This document shows, piece by piece, positions 37,241 to 62,073 of a stretch of DNA of 64,000 nucleotides. Source of the DNA: Pyxicephalus adspersus (Eukaryota > Chordata > Amphibia > Anura > Pyxicephalidae); the NCBI RefSeq assembly GCF_032062135.1, contig NC_092859.1, positions 125,152,033 through 125,216,032 of the forward strand, given 5' to 3'. The position numbers and the translations under genes are program-made. Positions within the stretch are counted from its first letter, which is position 1, and every line of letters begins with the position of its first letter. The notes below the pieces were generated by a model, which saw only the letters and a list, made by a program, of their open reading frames with translations, was not told the origin of the DNA and did no database searches.

Positions 37241-37962
37241 TCGGTTGTACGTGTCATGGGAAGATGTCTTAGCATGACAATTGTTAAAGGCAAAATTTGT
37301 AAAATGCAGGCTCTGGGTTCCATGTGTTATCTTACTTCCTTGCAGCAATGGTTTAAAAATGCAGTGTGTCTATGACACTTGGAGGTGGCTTCCTTGTATG
37401 TTGAAGGTTAGCTTAGTAGATTAACTAGCATTTTTTTTAATTTGCAGTTTTTCCCTACATAACAAAAACTTTCATCATATAAAATATATTATCAGTGCAG
37501 CTTCCAATCATATGAAGCTAAGATTGTAAAACCAATTTAGGTCAGTTTAAAAAAAGCAATTTGTCATTTGCACTCATATGAATAGTCACCTTATAAATAG
37601 GAATGTTTCTACTTTAATAACTCACTTCATTTTAATATAGTCAGCCACTGAATTATGACCTTTTGATACTAAAATATTCTCTAATGCAGCAGATGTACAA
37701 AGAAATATAATAAAATGTTGTCCTCCATGTTTTACTGCCCTCTTGTATGTCTTGTTGAAACTTTCATTCTTGATGATTTAAACTGCAATCATACACCTGC
37801 AGCGGATTTGAAATCAGTGGACATAATACCTAGAAGCTAGGGCAAATGACACTTCAAAAGATACGTCAAACCCATGGGCCTTTCAAAATACAGCATATAA
37901 GCTATACCCTTTCACAATTGTTTCTGTTTAGTGTCGTTTATAATCTTATGACAAATGGAGAC
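37241..37962. other. intergenic, no gene recognised
   Basis: AT-rich with nothing I can name. Confidence 0.5.
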
Positions 37963-38080
37963 TAATGGTCTGATTTACTAAGGCTCTCTAAGATTTGAGA
38001 AAATCAACTATCCTGGGGGAACCTGGGTAATCCAGCAAACCTGGAACAAATCTGGTCCAAGATTAAAAGCATTTGCCAAC
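37963..38080. repeat. fold-back MITE, family 1, half copy E1
   Basis: Only the left arm is present (AATGGTCTGATTTACTAAGG through GGGTAATCCAGCAAACCTGG and TCTGGTCCAAGATTAAAAGC). It ends directly where copy E2 starts. Confidence 0.75.
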
Positions 38081-38081
38081 C

Positions 38082-38310
38082 CAATGGGCCTGATTTAATA
38101 AAGCTCTCCAAGACTGGGGAGGATAGACTTTTATCAGTGAATCTGGGTGATCTAAAAAATCTGAACTAGATCTGGTCCAGGATTTAAAACTTTTGCTAAC
38201 AAATAGAAAATGACTTGGAAATCCATTACAGGTTTGCTGGATCACCCAGGCTCACTAATGAAATAATCATCTCCAGCCATGCAGAGCTTTAATAAATCAG
38301 GCTTATTGTG
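38082..38310. repeat. fold-back MITE, family 1, copy E2
   Basis: CAATGGGCCTGATTTAATAA at the left and CTTTAATAAATCAGGCTTAT at the right, abutting half copy E1 in the same orientation. Confidence 0.88.
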
Positions 38311-38389
38311 TTCATGTTCTCTACATATAGGAAAGGAAGCAAGCAGATGCATGCCAGCTGCCAAATGTCGCTAAGCAATGTATGCGCAG

Positions 38390-38580
38390 CACAGCATTTC
38401 TTACCAGGAATACCTGCCAATCCTGGCTTCCTTTGCACCTGCTGGGAATAAATGAGTTACATCATCCCAGTTTGGCCAGTTAGGATGAATGAAGATTCTT
38501 TCCAGAAAGAGGTAAGTTTTGTGGGCTTACTTCTGTTTTAGGTTTGGATTTGAAAAATTCAGTGTGATGGCTTAAAGACA
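38390..38580. repeat. fragment of the TTAAAG-ended interspersed family
   Basis: CAATCCTGGCTTCCTTTGCA, AATGAGTTACATCATCCCAG and TTTGGCCAGTTAGGATGAAT match the family core. Confidence 0.55.
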
Positions 38581-38581
38581 A

Positions 38582-39139
38582 AAACAATAAAGAGTATACT
38601 GAGGCTCTGTCATTATGCTATAAATATAAAGCTCCAATATATAGCTCATAGTTAAGATACAAAAATTATTGCTTTCTCTAAAATAAAACTGTGTATTATA
38701 ATATTTTTCAATCTCTAATAATTATATTCATTTTTGTGACAGCAAAGGAACCTGTGGATTTTAATTTGAGGTCTGTGAATGTCGGAAATTATTTAAAATA
38801 AAATTAATATCATACTGAGCATTGAAGTACTAACAAACAACTACTGGTATGCAAAAATACTCAAATTCACCTTCACGCTTCATGGTCAATGTTTGTGATA
38901 TAGTGTGAAGTTTTATCTGTAGCAATCTGCACAGTTTCTGTGTACAGAGGAAAGATGATCAACATAATTTTAGAGCATATGTCAATGGGGTGAAGGTCAC
39001 ATTCACAGCACATATGCAAAAACTGCACAAATGACAACTAATAATTTACCTTGAAATGTACTGAATTTAGTACTCCAAAAAGCTGTTACTTAACACTAAA
39101 TATAATTTTCTGAGCTTTTCACCCCGTTTAGGAACTAAA
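38582..39139. other. intergenic, no gene recognised
   Basis: AT-rich with nothing I can name. Confidence 0.5.
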
Positions 39140-39407
39140 GTCTTTTAAAGCGGACCTACACTCATCATTTTTACTTTACATAGAAGGGGGTACATACATA
39201 ACCCTTCTAAATAAAGTAAAAATATTATTTTTTTGAGTTTTTTTTTTTTTTTTTAAAAAGGGTACAGCACTGCCCCTCTATGTTTTGATTGCCGCGATCA
39301 AGAAGACGGAAGAGAAGACAAAAGATTGCGGTGCCTGACACAGATAAAGAGGAAATCCAGGAAGTAGCAGGACAGGATCGACCGGGTTGGATTAAAGGTA
39401 AGTGTGA
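39140..39407. repeat. unnamed interspersed element cut by the LINE insertion
   Basis: TTTTAAAGCGGACCTACACT at the left, a 19-T run at about 39237-39254, and a GC-richer tail (AAGACGGAAGAGAAGAC, GGACAGGATCGACCGGGTTG) stop where LINE coding sequence starts. The left end resembles the TTAAAGTGGAAC end of the family at 13847. I did not find its missing right end beyond the LINE tail. Confidence 0.45.
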
Positions 39408-42400
39408 TCAGCGCACAAAGCTGTGATCAGGGGACATTGCATAGCTCTGGGTTCCAAACTTAAACGAGACTCTAATTTGCAACGTTCATTTACAATACGG
39501 GCCTTACGGTCTGTTGAGGCTAAGTATACAATTAGGCCGTCCTTGACACTCCTGAGGGAAATAACTACCCTTAGATCTAAACTACGAGCTCTGGAGCTGA
39601 GGAGGGTTGGCTGGCAGATGCAACGCACCCGCCAGCTGTATTACCATAAAGGTAACAAAGCGGACTCGCTGCTGGCTCGTAAATTGAGGGATATGCAGTT
39701 AAGTTCCTCCCCGGGAGCAATTAAGGATGAGAGCGGGCTGGTTCGATACGACCCTTCCCATATTGCCTCTTGCTTTGAAGCCTATTATTCGTGATTATAT
39801 CAAACGGTTCATAGTACCCAAACTTCTCTAGGGAGACTATTGGCCCCTAATATTGAATCTTACCTAGCTCAAGTGGACCTCCCTAGGATTGAACCTGAAT
39901 GCCTTGAACAACCTAATCGCCCCATTACAGAGGAGGAACTTACAAGAATTATTACCACCTGCCTTCATCTAAGGCTCCAGGCCCGGATGGCCTCCCCTAT
40001 CTATACTACTAAATATTCTTGCCGGAGCTCTCCTCATATCTTCTTCAGCTGTTTAATGATTTCTTAAAAGGCAAGCCGATCCCTCCCTCTATGTTAATGT
40101 CACACGTTACGGTTATACCGAAACCGGGTAAGGACCCATTAGACTGCTCGAGTTATAGACCAATTGCCCTTTTAAATTCTGATTTAAAAATCTTTACGAA
40201 AATTCTAGCCTCCAGATTGTCTAAGTTCCTCCCTGCTCTCATCCATGGGGATCAAACAGGTTTTATCCCATTTAGACAAGCGGGGGATAATACTAGGAGG
40301 GTGATTAATATTATTGATATTATTAACAAACGGAAAACATCGTCCTTGATACTTAGCCTAGATGCCGAAAAGGCATTTGACCGTCTCAGCTGGCCTTTTC
40401 TCTTTTCCACCTTGAACAAAATGGGCTTTAAAGGCCCCTTTGTTAAGGGGATTGAAGCCTTGTACTCGGCCCCATCGGCATTAGTCAAGCTACCCCAGGC
40501 CTCCTCTACTATATTTACGATTATAAATGGGACGAGGCAGGGTTGCCCTTTGTCACCCCTGCTTTTTGCTTTATGTATAGAGCCTCTGGCGGCCTGTATT
40601 CGTTCAAATCCGAGTATACACGGCATTCAGGTGAAAGGGAAGGAATACAAGCTCTCCTTATATGCGGATGATATCCTGCTGACCTTGTCCCAACCACATA
40701 TTTCTCTTCCCAATTTATGGAAGGAGCTAAAGGCATACGGGGCACTTGCAGGATTTAAGGTTAACTCCTCCAAAACGGAGGCCTTGCCTCTACATATTCC
40801 CCCGATGGCTCTACAATCCCTACGAGACTCATTTTCCTTTTTCTGGCAAGGGCAATCCCTCTGCTACTTAGGGACACATATTACGTCCAATTACTCCCAA
40901 CTATATCCCAACAATTTTCCTCCTCTATTTAGGGAGGTGACCAATTTATTGGGTAAATGACGGAATCATCACCTCTCATTACTGGGTAGGATTGCTTCAG
41001 TTAAAATGATGCTTCTCCCTAAATTGCTTTATTTATTTGAGACTTTGCCAGTTAGAATACCGCTATCGGCTCTGAAAAGGGTCCAGACGGAATTCTTGCA
41101 ATTTATCTGGGCTTATAAAAGACACAGTAGCTAAACGTATTGTTTGTACACCCCGGGAGGCGGGAGGGCTGGGGGCCCCAGATGTCCATAAGTATTATCT
41201 GGCGGCCCAACTACGACATCTTTTGATGTGGTCCTCCCCATATCCACCTAGTATATGTGCAGAACTGGAGAAGGAATGGATAGCCCCTATTCACCCTAAT
41301 GCTATGTTGTGGAGCTCTTCCTTATTGTTGAAGGGATCTGATTTGACAGCACCTATGGTTTTCACGAGGGACGTGTGGAGAGCAAGCAGGGCTAAATATG
41401 ATCTGGCATCCTCCCCTTCGAGATTAACTTCCATAATCTTTAACCCTCAGATACCAGATAGTCTTTCGAATTCAGTGGCTGGCCCCTGGAGGGATGGAGG
41501 TTTATTTCACATTCGGCACATTCTGCACCCGGTTGAGCGGCGGCTACTTACCTTTGCTGAACTGGGTGACAGAGTTGAACTACCTCGGTCCTCATTCTAT
41601 GCCTACCTGCAGATAAGGCATTATGTCTTGTCTTTACAACCCTCGGCCACCTTCCAGGCCCTCACTGCATTTGAGCGACTCTGTATGGAGGGCCCCTACA
41701 CCAAAGGAACGATCTCCTCTATTTACCGTATTTTGCACGCCTCTATACGGGGCAGTTCCCTTAAATTTGGTTATATGCTCAAATGGGAGGAAGTTTTAGG
41801 TCAGTCCTTAACCTCTGAAGACTGGCTTGATATCTGGGAGGCAGCTCATAAAAGTTCTATATGTGCCCTGTACAAAGAAAATTTATACAAAATTGTCCTT
41901 CGATGGTATCACACACCGACGGTGCTTCACCGGTTGTTCCCTAATGTTGATCCTATGTGCTGGAGATGTGGTACCCACCGTGGTACATTAGAACATATTT
42001 TCTGGTTCTGTCCTCTGATCCAACCATACTGGTCACGAGTTAATGACTTGATATCAGCGGTGACTCAGGAACATTTAAACATTAGACCCCCTTCACCATC
42101 TTTTAGGGCGTCCTCACTCAACCCTGCCAAAAACATCCTGTAAACTGATATCCCATATTTTGGTTGCAGCGCGCACGCTGATAGCCTCCAGATGGAAATC
42201 GAAGTTTCCACCTTCGCTAGAGGATCTTCACACACGGATACATGAGATCCGCCTTATGGAGTACCTTACAGCAATTATTAGAGACATGATGGCCAAATTT
42301 GACTCGGTTTGGGAGGCATGGGATCATTATTATGCAAATTTATGTGGCTGATACCTTTGAGGCCCCTCTTTCTTAAATGTATAATGTTTTTCAGCTCAGG

Positions 42401-42597
42401 TTTTATTGGTTTACACCTTTTGAGGTTTACAATCTGTATTGTAAAAGCTATTGTACACTGTTTATTTTTCCTGTGACTCTGGAATATGTTTTGCTGCATT
42501 TTTTATAGTGTTACTACCCCCTTCTGTGTTTCCCCCCCTTTTTTCCTTTCTGTACCCTGTTTTAAAATTTCAATAAAAATATAATTACAAAAAAAAG
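39408..42597 (+). mobile_element. 5'-truncated L1/Tx1-like LINE
   Basis: The element starts inside ORF2 (AHKAVIRGH at about 39411) and ends with an AATAAA (42572-42577) and a short A tail (42589-42596). It lacks ORF1, the 5' UTR and the endonuclease domain, as expected from incomplete target-primed reverse transcription. Strand is plus. TAAGTG occurs both just before the 5' junction and just after the tail, a possible but weak trace of a target duplication. Confidence 0.9.
39411..42351 (+). pseudogene. LINE ORF2 (reverse transcriptase) pseudogene
   Basis: The encoded enzyme would copy LINE RNA into DNA at a nicked target. Visible domains are: the inter-endonuclease/RT region (39423-39960); reverse transcriptase with SYRPIALLNSDLKIFTKILA, DQTGFIPFRQAGDNTRR, LSLDAEKAFDRLSW, NGTRQGCPLSPLLFAL and YADD at 40661-40672; and a C-terminal zinc knuckle, C-x2-C-x8-H-x4-C, at 41958-42011. 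Breaks: TGA at 39792, a frame change near 39955, TAA at 40010, TGA at 40958 (where the family has Trp), a frame change near 41130, and another near 42145. All catalytic Asp codons persist, so decay is by scattered hits rather than loss of one domain. It cannot encode a working protein. Confidence 0.92.
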
Positions 42598-45500
42598 AAT
42601 AGAATAAGTGAGCTTGATCTAAGTAAATGGTTTAATTTATCAGTAAGGCATGGGTATTCAATGTGTAATTCTAAAGAAATGTGTGCAATTATTAAATAGA
42701 TAAAACAAAAAAATAATTCCAAGGCCAGACACTTTACATTATATTTTTGATATTTCCGTTTGGTGTTTACTGCATACCCACACTAAAAATTGGTACTCTG
42801 TCTCTTACTGGAGATGTGCTTTACATGATTCTCAGAAGACCTCTCATTGTGCAGATCCTTGGGAACTTTATGAAAAGATTCTTTATAGATGATACTTTAT
42901 TCTCTATAAACTCCCCAAAGTTTCTCCCCAGTATTACCTGTTGTGCTGGTGACAATGCAGAGACTTGGGTTCTCTGGTATGTTTTATGGTTTAGCAAATC
43001 TATTAAACCATTTTGTAATTCAATTTTAGGATCATTATAGAATTCTTATCCCAGTTCCTCATACTCCCCAATTTACACCTTGATAGACAACTGCAGAATG
43101 GTAGGATGAGTTAGGTTTGTAAGGGTGATAAGGATAAATGCATATTGTGGTATCCTTTATAGCAATCTTACAAGCAAAAAAGTTTGTAATTTCTTTCTAT
43201 TTAACCTCTTATTAATCCTTAGTTAATCAGTCCCCGGTAACTCATTAGTTCCTCAGTCCCCGACACTATTATGTTTATAAACTAATAATACATACACATT
43301 TTAATGTTTTTTCATGTCACAATAAATGTAACAAAATAAAACATTAAAAAGCGCCATTATTTCTTTTATACATTTTTTGTTCCAAAATGTCATTATAAAT
43401 TAGAAATCTTTTTATATATTTTTGTCATATATTGTTGTCTATAGATTGCATTAAAATAGCCTTTGTTGTTAAAAAACAATATATACATTTATTTGATTTA
43501 TTAGGAATTTGTCCAATAAACAGACCCATAGCCGAAATGTAAAAACTGCTTTGGGCTTTAAGGGGTATAAAGATTCATGAGCTGAAATGGTTTAGGAGGG
43601 GGCCACATTTTTTTAAAGCCCTTGTCCTAAAGTATCTGCTTGATGCTTAAGTACCTACAAGATGTTTAGCCTTTTTATTGCTATATTATCAACATACTTT
43701 TAATGCTTTTATACATTAAGTAAGTAAACAAAGGTTTTTTTAAAGGTTTTGAAACAACCTATTTTTAGGTTAAATGGGGTTATTCAACGCTAAAGACTTA
43801 ACAACTGGGGAATTTTAGTAATGCAGCTATAACAGAAATCCTGATTCTAATAATTCAAAAACACATACCGATGTCTATTCAAACGCATCATAGAGAGATT
43901 GTAAGGTGAATTTGGAACATACATCAAATGAGCCATTAATGATGAATCATATGAGGCAACATAAATGGTTCATTTAACCAATTACCCTGCCTTTTGAAAG
44001 AGTGACAAGTACCAGATGTGCAGGAAACAAATTCTCACTTTACCTAATTTATGCCTTGTTTCAGAAATAAAATGCCTGACTAAATGTATGTCCTATTGAT
44101 TTGATATAAAATGCACTTTTTCATACTCAACAATCTGTCTAAAAGATAGACACCAAAGTAACACAATTACTGTTTAAAGGGCAGTTTAAATATCTATCAG
44201 TCGTTGTGCTTTTCAAGGTAAAATCCATATATAATCTTGTCTTGTAAGATACCATAAAACCTTTAGAGACATATGAAGTTCAAATAACCATTATGCTATT
44301 GATTTTGGTAGCCAGTTGGTCTTCCCCAACTACACACAATAACCACACAGTGTTGAAATGTGATTTATGGTTTGTAAGTAGGCACAAATGCATCAGTTTA
44401 TTTATTATGTTGTTGAAGGTTACATATACCTCAAATCCATTATACTTGCAATCATACATTCTTTGGATCTTTAACAGTTTCCTGTATTTAAGTATCTGAA
44501 TATATATTGTTTTTTTTAAATAGATATAGATTAAATAGATTAAATAGATTTTTTTTAGATATAGAAGACCAATCATATGTAGTTGTCCGGGTGTCCTTGG
44601 CAGAAACAAGATTCCTCATAAAGTGTGCTTTCCCATTTTTTTTTAATTCCTTCTTTGGTTGTTGCTTACCATACAGGAGCCCACCCAGAAGTAATATGTT
44701 AGCTTTGGCTAGTGACCAGCAAGTGCCCACATAATTATGAAATTTTCAGAATCCCGAAGGGAAGACCAATACTTTAAGAACCCCTTTAAATCTCCTATCT
44801 ACTTTTCATTAGCAAACATTGTATTACAGATCTGCTATTTGATATCTATTTCCAGGTTCAAAATAAATTAATGAACCAAGACTCAGCCACATAGGAGAGT
44901 TTATATTTATATTAGTAGTATAAAACTGACCCCCATTTCAGACCCATGGTAAATTATAGGGTTCTGTCACTGGCTCAACTGCAGTCCCAACTGCTTCCAA
45001 GTGTAAAACTATTTTGTGCACATGACTGCGATGGAACACTGTGGTTTCTAAAAGTGACAAGTGGCTTTAGGCAGACGCTTCAGGACATCATTGCCTAATA
45101 TTGAAAGGCATCTGGTCTAAAAAAAAAGTTATCCATGTGACTTTTTCTTTTCAATTACCTGCTACAAAATTACTTGAAAACAAAGTTTATAAATTGCCAA
45201 CAGAATAAAAAAAATCTGTAAATTATATCCAGTTGCAGGTTGAATGTGTTTCATTAGGATCAGACTTAATAAATCATTAAATATATTTCTTCTGGCAGTA
45301 CAGCCCTGGGTGATCTCTAGCCTTGTAGCCTCTCTAGCTACAATTTGACCTCCGTTCCTCTTTCTCTCTTAACTAACTCTGTTAGTGTTTAGTGGCAGTT
45401 TTTTAGTATGCATTCACCACACTTTAGCAATTCCATAATTAGTATCAAAACACAAAAAAATCATAGAAGGCTTGTGATAAATCCATTAATATTATGGGAA

Positions 45501-45989
45501 ACACATGTTTATAATGTAAAATTTATTGCAACATACAGAAATAGTAACTTCTACATTTTCCTGTATGACATCATAGCACTTTTTCCATATCACTGTGCAT
45601 ACAGACTGAACATCTTACAACAAATATGGTAAAATGAACAGTAATTTGAGACAGATTGGAAAGATTCTACTTGCTATTCTAAAAGACTTTTAAAATGTTT
45701 TTAAAGTAATTACAAAGCTATTGCTGACAGTACTTTTCACATCAGTGATATTTGGCAATACAGTTCTGCAAGATATGTAATATATGATGGGTTATTTACA
45801 ACAGACAGGTGTAAATGTAAGGTGTGTATACAACATCAAACAATCCAAATGATTTTTTTTAACTTCTGGTATTTTGGACATATAATACAATGAATGTTGT
45901 GTATGGAAAGAAGTCAAAAAGTCAAATCTGCCAGAACTAGAAAAAATGTGACATGGAATTTTTGAATTGATTTCAAGATTTAGGGACCT
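42598..45989. other. intergenic, no gene recognised
   Basis: AT-rich; a short ATTAAATAG tandem lies at about 44519-44560. No coding block; several open frames of about 75-110 codons lack similarity. Confidence 0.5.
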
Positions 45990-46131
45990 TGGGCCTGATT
46001 TATTAAAGCTCTTCACGGCTGGAGTGGATACACTTTCATCAGTAAAGCTGGGTGATCCAGCAAACCAGGAATAGAAATTGAAAACATTTGCTAACAAATA
46101 GCAAATGACTTTGAAGAAATCCATTCCAGGA
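45990..46131. repeat. fold-back MITE, family 1, copy F (right arm missing)
   Basis: GGGCCTGATTTATTAAAGCT, GGGTGATCCAGCAAACCAGG and TTTGCTAACAAATAGCAAAT are present. The sequence leaves the family at ATCCATTCCAGG, about where the right arm begins. Confidence 0.85.
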
Positions 46132-46629
46132 TTAACTGTTAAATTTCTGTGCCCCAAAAACAATTGTAACTTTTAAACGATTACATGTTTCTCAAGCCCC
46201 AAACTCACCACTTATTCCCTGTGGAGTGGATTTGTAAATTCAAAGCTTTAGTGGAGCTACTGCTGCAGCTTTAAGTTCATATTGAAATATCAGCTACAAA
46301 TAAAATGCAATTAGTTTACTGTTGAATAATAATGTGTCTGAAACACTCCCTTAACGTTTTCCATGTCCAAGCCAATAACTGCTAGATATGACTTTGTTTT
46401 GTTTATTGGCAAGCTGAAAACATGTTCATACCGACTACTTTAAGAACTGTGAGACCTTTTATACATATATGTTTGATTGCAGTGCTAATTACTTATTTTT
46501 TCTTTTATGCATCTAAATGTGTTATTTAGGTAGATTTGTTTTGTGCATCAATGTGGAATTTTCACTATTTATTCACTATGGTAAAAAAAATACTAAAATT
46601 CTAATGATATAAAAGACCTATTGTAAAAC
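46132..46629. other. intergenic, no gene recognised
   Basis: AT-rich spacer between two MITE copies. Confidence 0.5.
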
Positions 46630-46841
46630 TGCCTTACTTATTAAAGCTCTCCAAGACTGGAGAATATAGGCTAATATAGGTGAACCTGGGTGATCCAGTA
46701 AACCTAGAATTGATTTCTTGATTTGCTATTTGGTAAATGCTTTTAATTCTGAATTAGATCAATCTGGGTTTGCTGGATCACCAAGGTTCTCCCATGATAG
46801 TCTATCTTCTCCAGTGCTTTCAAAAGTCATACCCATTGTGC
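46630..46841. repeat. fold-back MITE, family 1, copy G
   Basis: CTTATTAAAGCTCTCCAAGA and GGGTGATCCAGTAAACCTAG in the left arm pair with GGGTTTGCTGGATCACCAAG and TCTTCTCCAGTGCTTT in the right arm. CCCATTGTG is doubled at the right end. Confidence 0.85.
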
Positions 46842-47042
46842 CCATTGTGTTTTAATCCTATCAAGTTGTTTGTATTGATTTAAAACCTGCACTTATAAAT
46901 GACAACTGTTATTTAATTGACATCTGCCATTTACCTTTCTCTTGGGTAAACTCACAAGACCTTCTGTGTTAGCATGATGGAAGGTTGCAGTCACTAATTT
47001 GGTCTTCTTTTATATCCTTTTTGATACAATTATTATATCAAA

Positions 47043-47372
47043 AGCACGATGGCCTTTGCAGCGCTAGGTCCCAGGTTCGATCCCCAGCCAGGACATTATC
47101 TGCATGGAGTTTGCAGGTTCTCCCCGTGTCTGCATGGGTTTCCTCCGGGTACTCCGGTTTCCTCCCACATTCCAAAAACATGCAGTGAGGTTAATTGGCT
47201 TCTCCCTAACAATTGACTAACTCCCTTAGACTTAATGACATATGACTATGATAGAGAGAATAGATTGTGAGCTCCTTTGAGGGACAGTTAGTGACACGAC
47301 TATGGACTATGTACAGCACTGCGTAATATGATGGCGCTATATAAATAAGCGCTGTGTAATAATAATAATAAA
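47043..47372 (+). mobile_element. V-SINE-like SINE (tRNA-derived)
   Basis: The head keeps a polymerase III B box (GGTTCGATCCC at 47074-47084), while the A-box part is shortened. The central domain GCATGGAGTTTGCAGGTTCT, CCCCGTGTCTGCATGGGTTT, CCTCCGGGTACTCCGGTTTC is the conserved core of the V-SINE superfamily (the DANA/HE1 type of fish). The tail GATGGCGCTATATAAATAA ends in an AATAATAATA repeat, as in L2/CR1-mobilised SINEs. It lies about 1.2 kb past the CHRNA7 stop. An 82-nt tail fragment of the same kind is at 11097-11176. Confidence 0.85.
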
Positions 47373-48590
47373 TTGTATGGATAACTAAAAGGTACAGCTA
47401 AAGCACAAAGTGTACTTTTGGCTCTTGTGAACCCTTGAATTTTTAAAGGGTCAGTGCACTTTTAAAGGATTCCCCCACTTAAAAAAATAAATAGGAATCC
47501 AGTCTGCAGGTCCTAGTTTCACATGTTTAATGCCACTATAGATTATTCTCCCACCACCACGTGATTGGTGCTGTTTTCTGCCTATGTTAGAGTAGCTGGA
47601 ACTGCTACGTTATGTAATTGTGTCTATTTTCCTATGGCTGCCTAATGTTCCCCTATCTTTTTTTTCATTTGGGTTCTGTTTATAGCTGCTTGAATAGCAT
47701 TGAGATCAATAAAATACGAATATCCTGCAGTAGATGAGTAAACAAGAGCTATTAGTAATAGGGGGGCCTACAATATTAGGTTTGTATTTTATTTTTTGCC
47801 TTTTTTGAACACACTGTTGAATGTGCACTTACTCTTTAATGGTAATATACATGAGACTATATTTGGCAGTACAACTTAATTACTTAGCCAACAGTGATTT
47901 AGTGGTAAGTATAGTGATTCAGGTAGACAGAACTTGAACATGATAATTCATTGTAGAACTTGTAACTTCAATGCAACTACAACAAATTGTGCACATTTAT
48001 GAAAGGCAGCTATATAACACAGCAGCACATGCATGCATGTATGCAGGCATCCATAAGTACAATAATATGTTAGTGTCTGTCTGTTGTAAATAACCCTGGG
48101 AATTTTTTTCCTAAATACTTAATCTACTATAATTCATACAAATTTACATAATATAAAAATATAATTATTTCCTTGAACACTTGCCAATTTGATTTCATTG
48201 TATAGGTATATGGCAGTCTGTAATTTTATATAAAATTATTGTAAAGTGACATACTGATAATAATGACACAGTTTTTGTGAAATATTTTTTTAGTTTGTGT
48301 TGTATGTCATTATAATATAACCAAACATAAAGGATAATGGCTATTTTTTATGCAGACTGTTGACAAGACTATACAGTCACGTTTTCTGTAAAGGTAAAGT
48401 ATTTGCATCATATTGCCTGAACATATTATTTAATTTAGAAAAATAAATTAAGAATTGTACATATTTTAGTTTTAGTCTACATCACTGCATACTCCCAATT
48501 TGAGCACATGATATCCATTTCAGCACTTGTTTTAATAGAAAAGGTCCACTTAGGTGGAAAAGACACCTGTAAAAAGATGTCAATTTAAAA
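47373..48590. other. CHRNA7: probable CHRNA7 3' UTR and flank
   Basis: AT-rich sequence directly downstream of the CHRNA7 stop, bounded on the far side by the V-SINE-like element. It has no open frame of note. The 3' UTR must lie at least partly here, but its end is undetermined. Confidence 0.4.
47788..47793 (-). promoter_or_regulatory. candidate CHRNA7 polyadenylation signal (AATAAA)
   Basis: The canonical hexamer lies on the minus strand about 800 nt past the CHRNA7 stop. A nearer variant ATTAAA is at 48531-48536, only about 55 nt after the stop, and another at 48429-48434. Which one is used cannot be decided from sequence, since AT-rich DNA gives such hexamers by chance. Confidence 0.25.

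Positions 48591-62073
<13,483 letters not shown>

Noticed and set aside
40252..40745. Two minus-strand frames of 124 and 74 codons
   Set aside because: They are antisense shadows of the LINE reverse-transcriptase domain.
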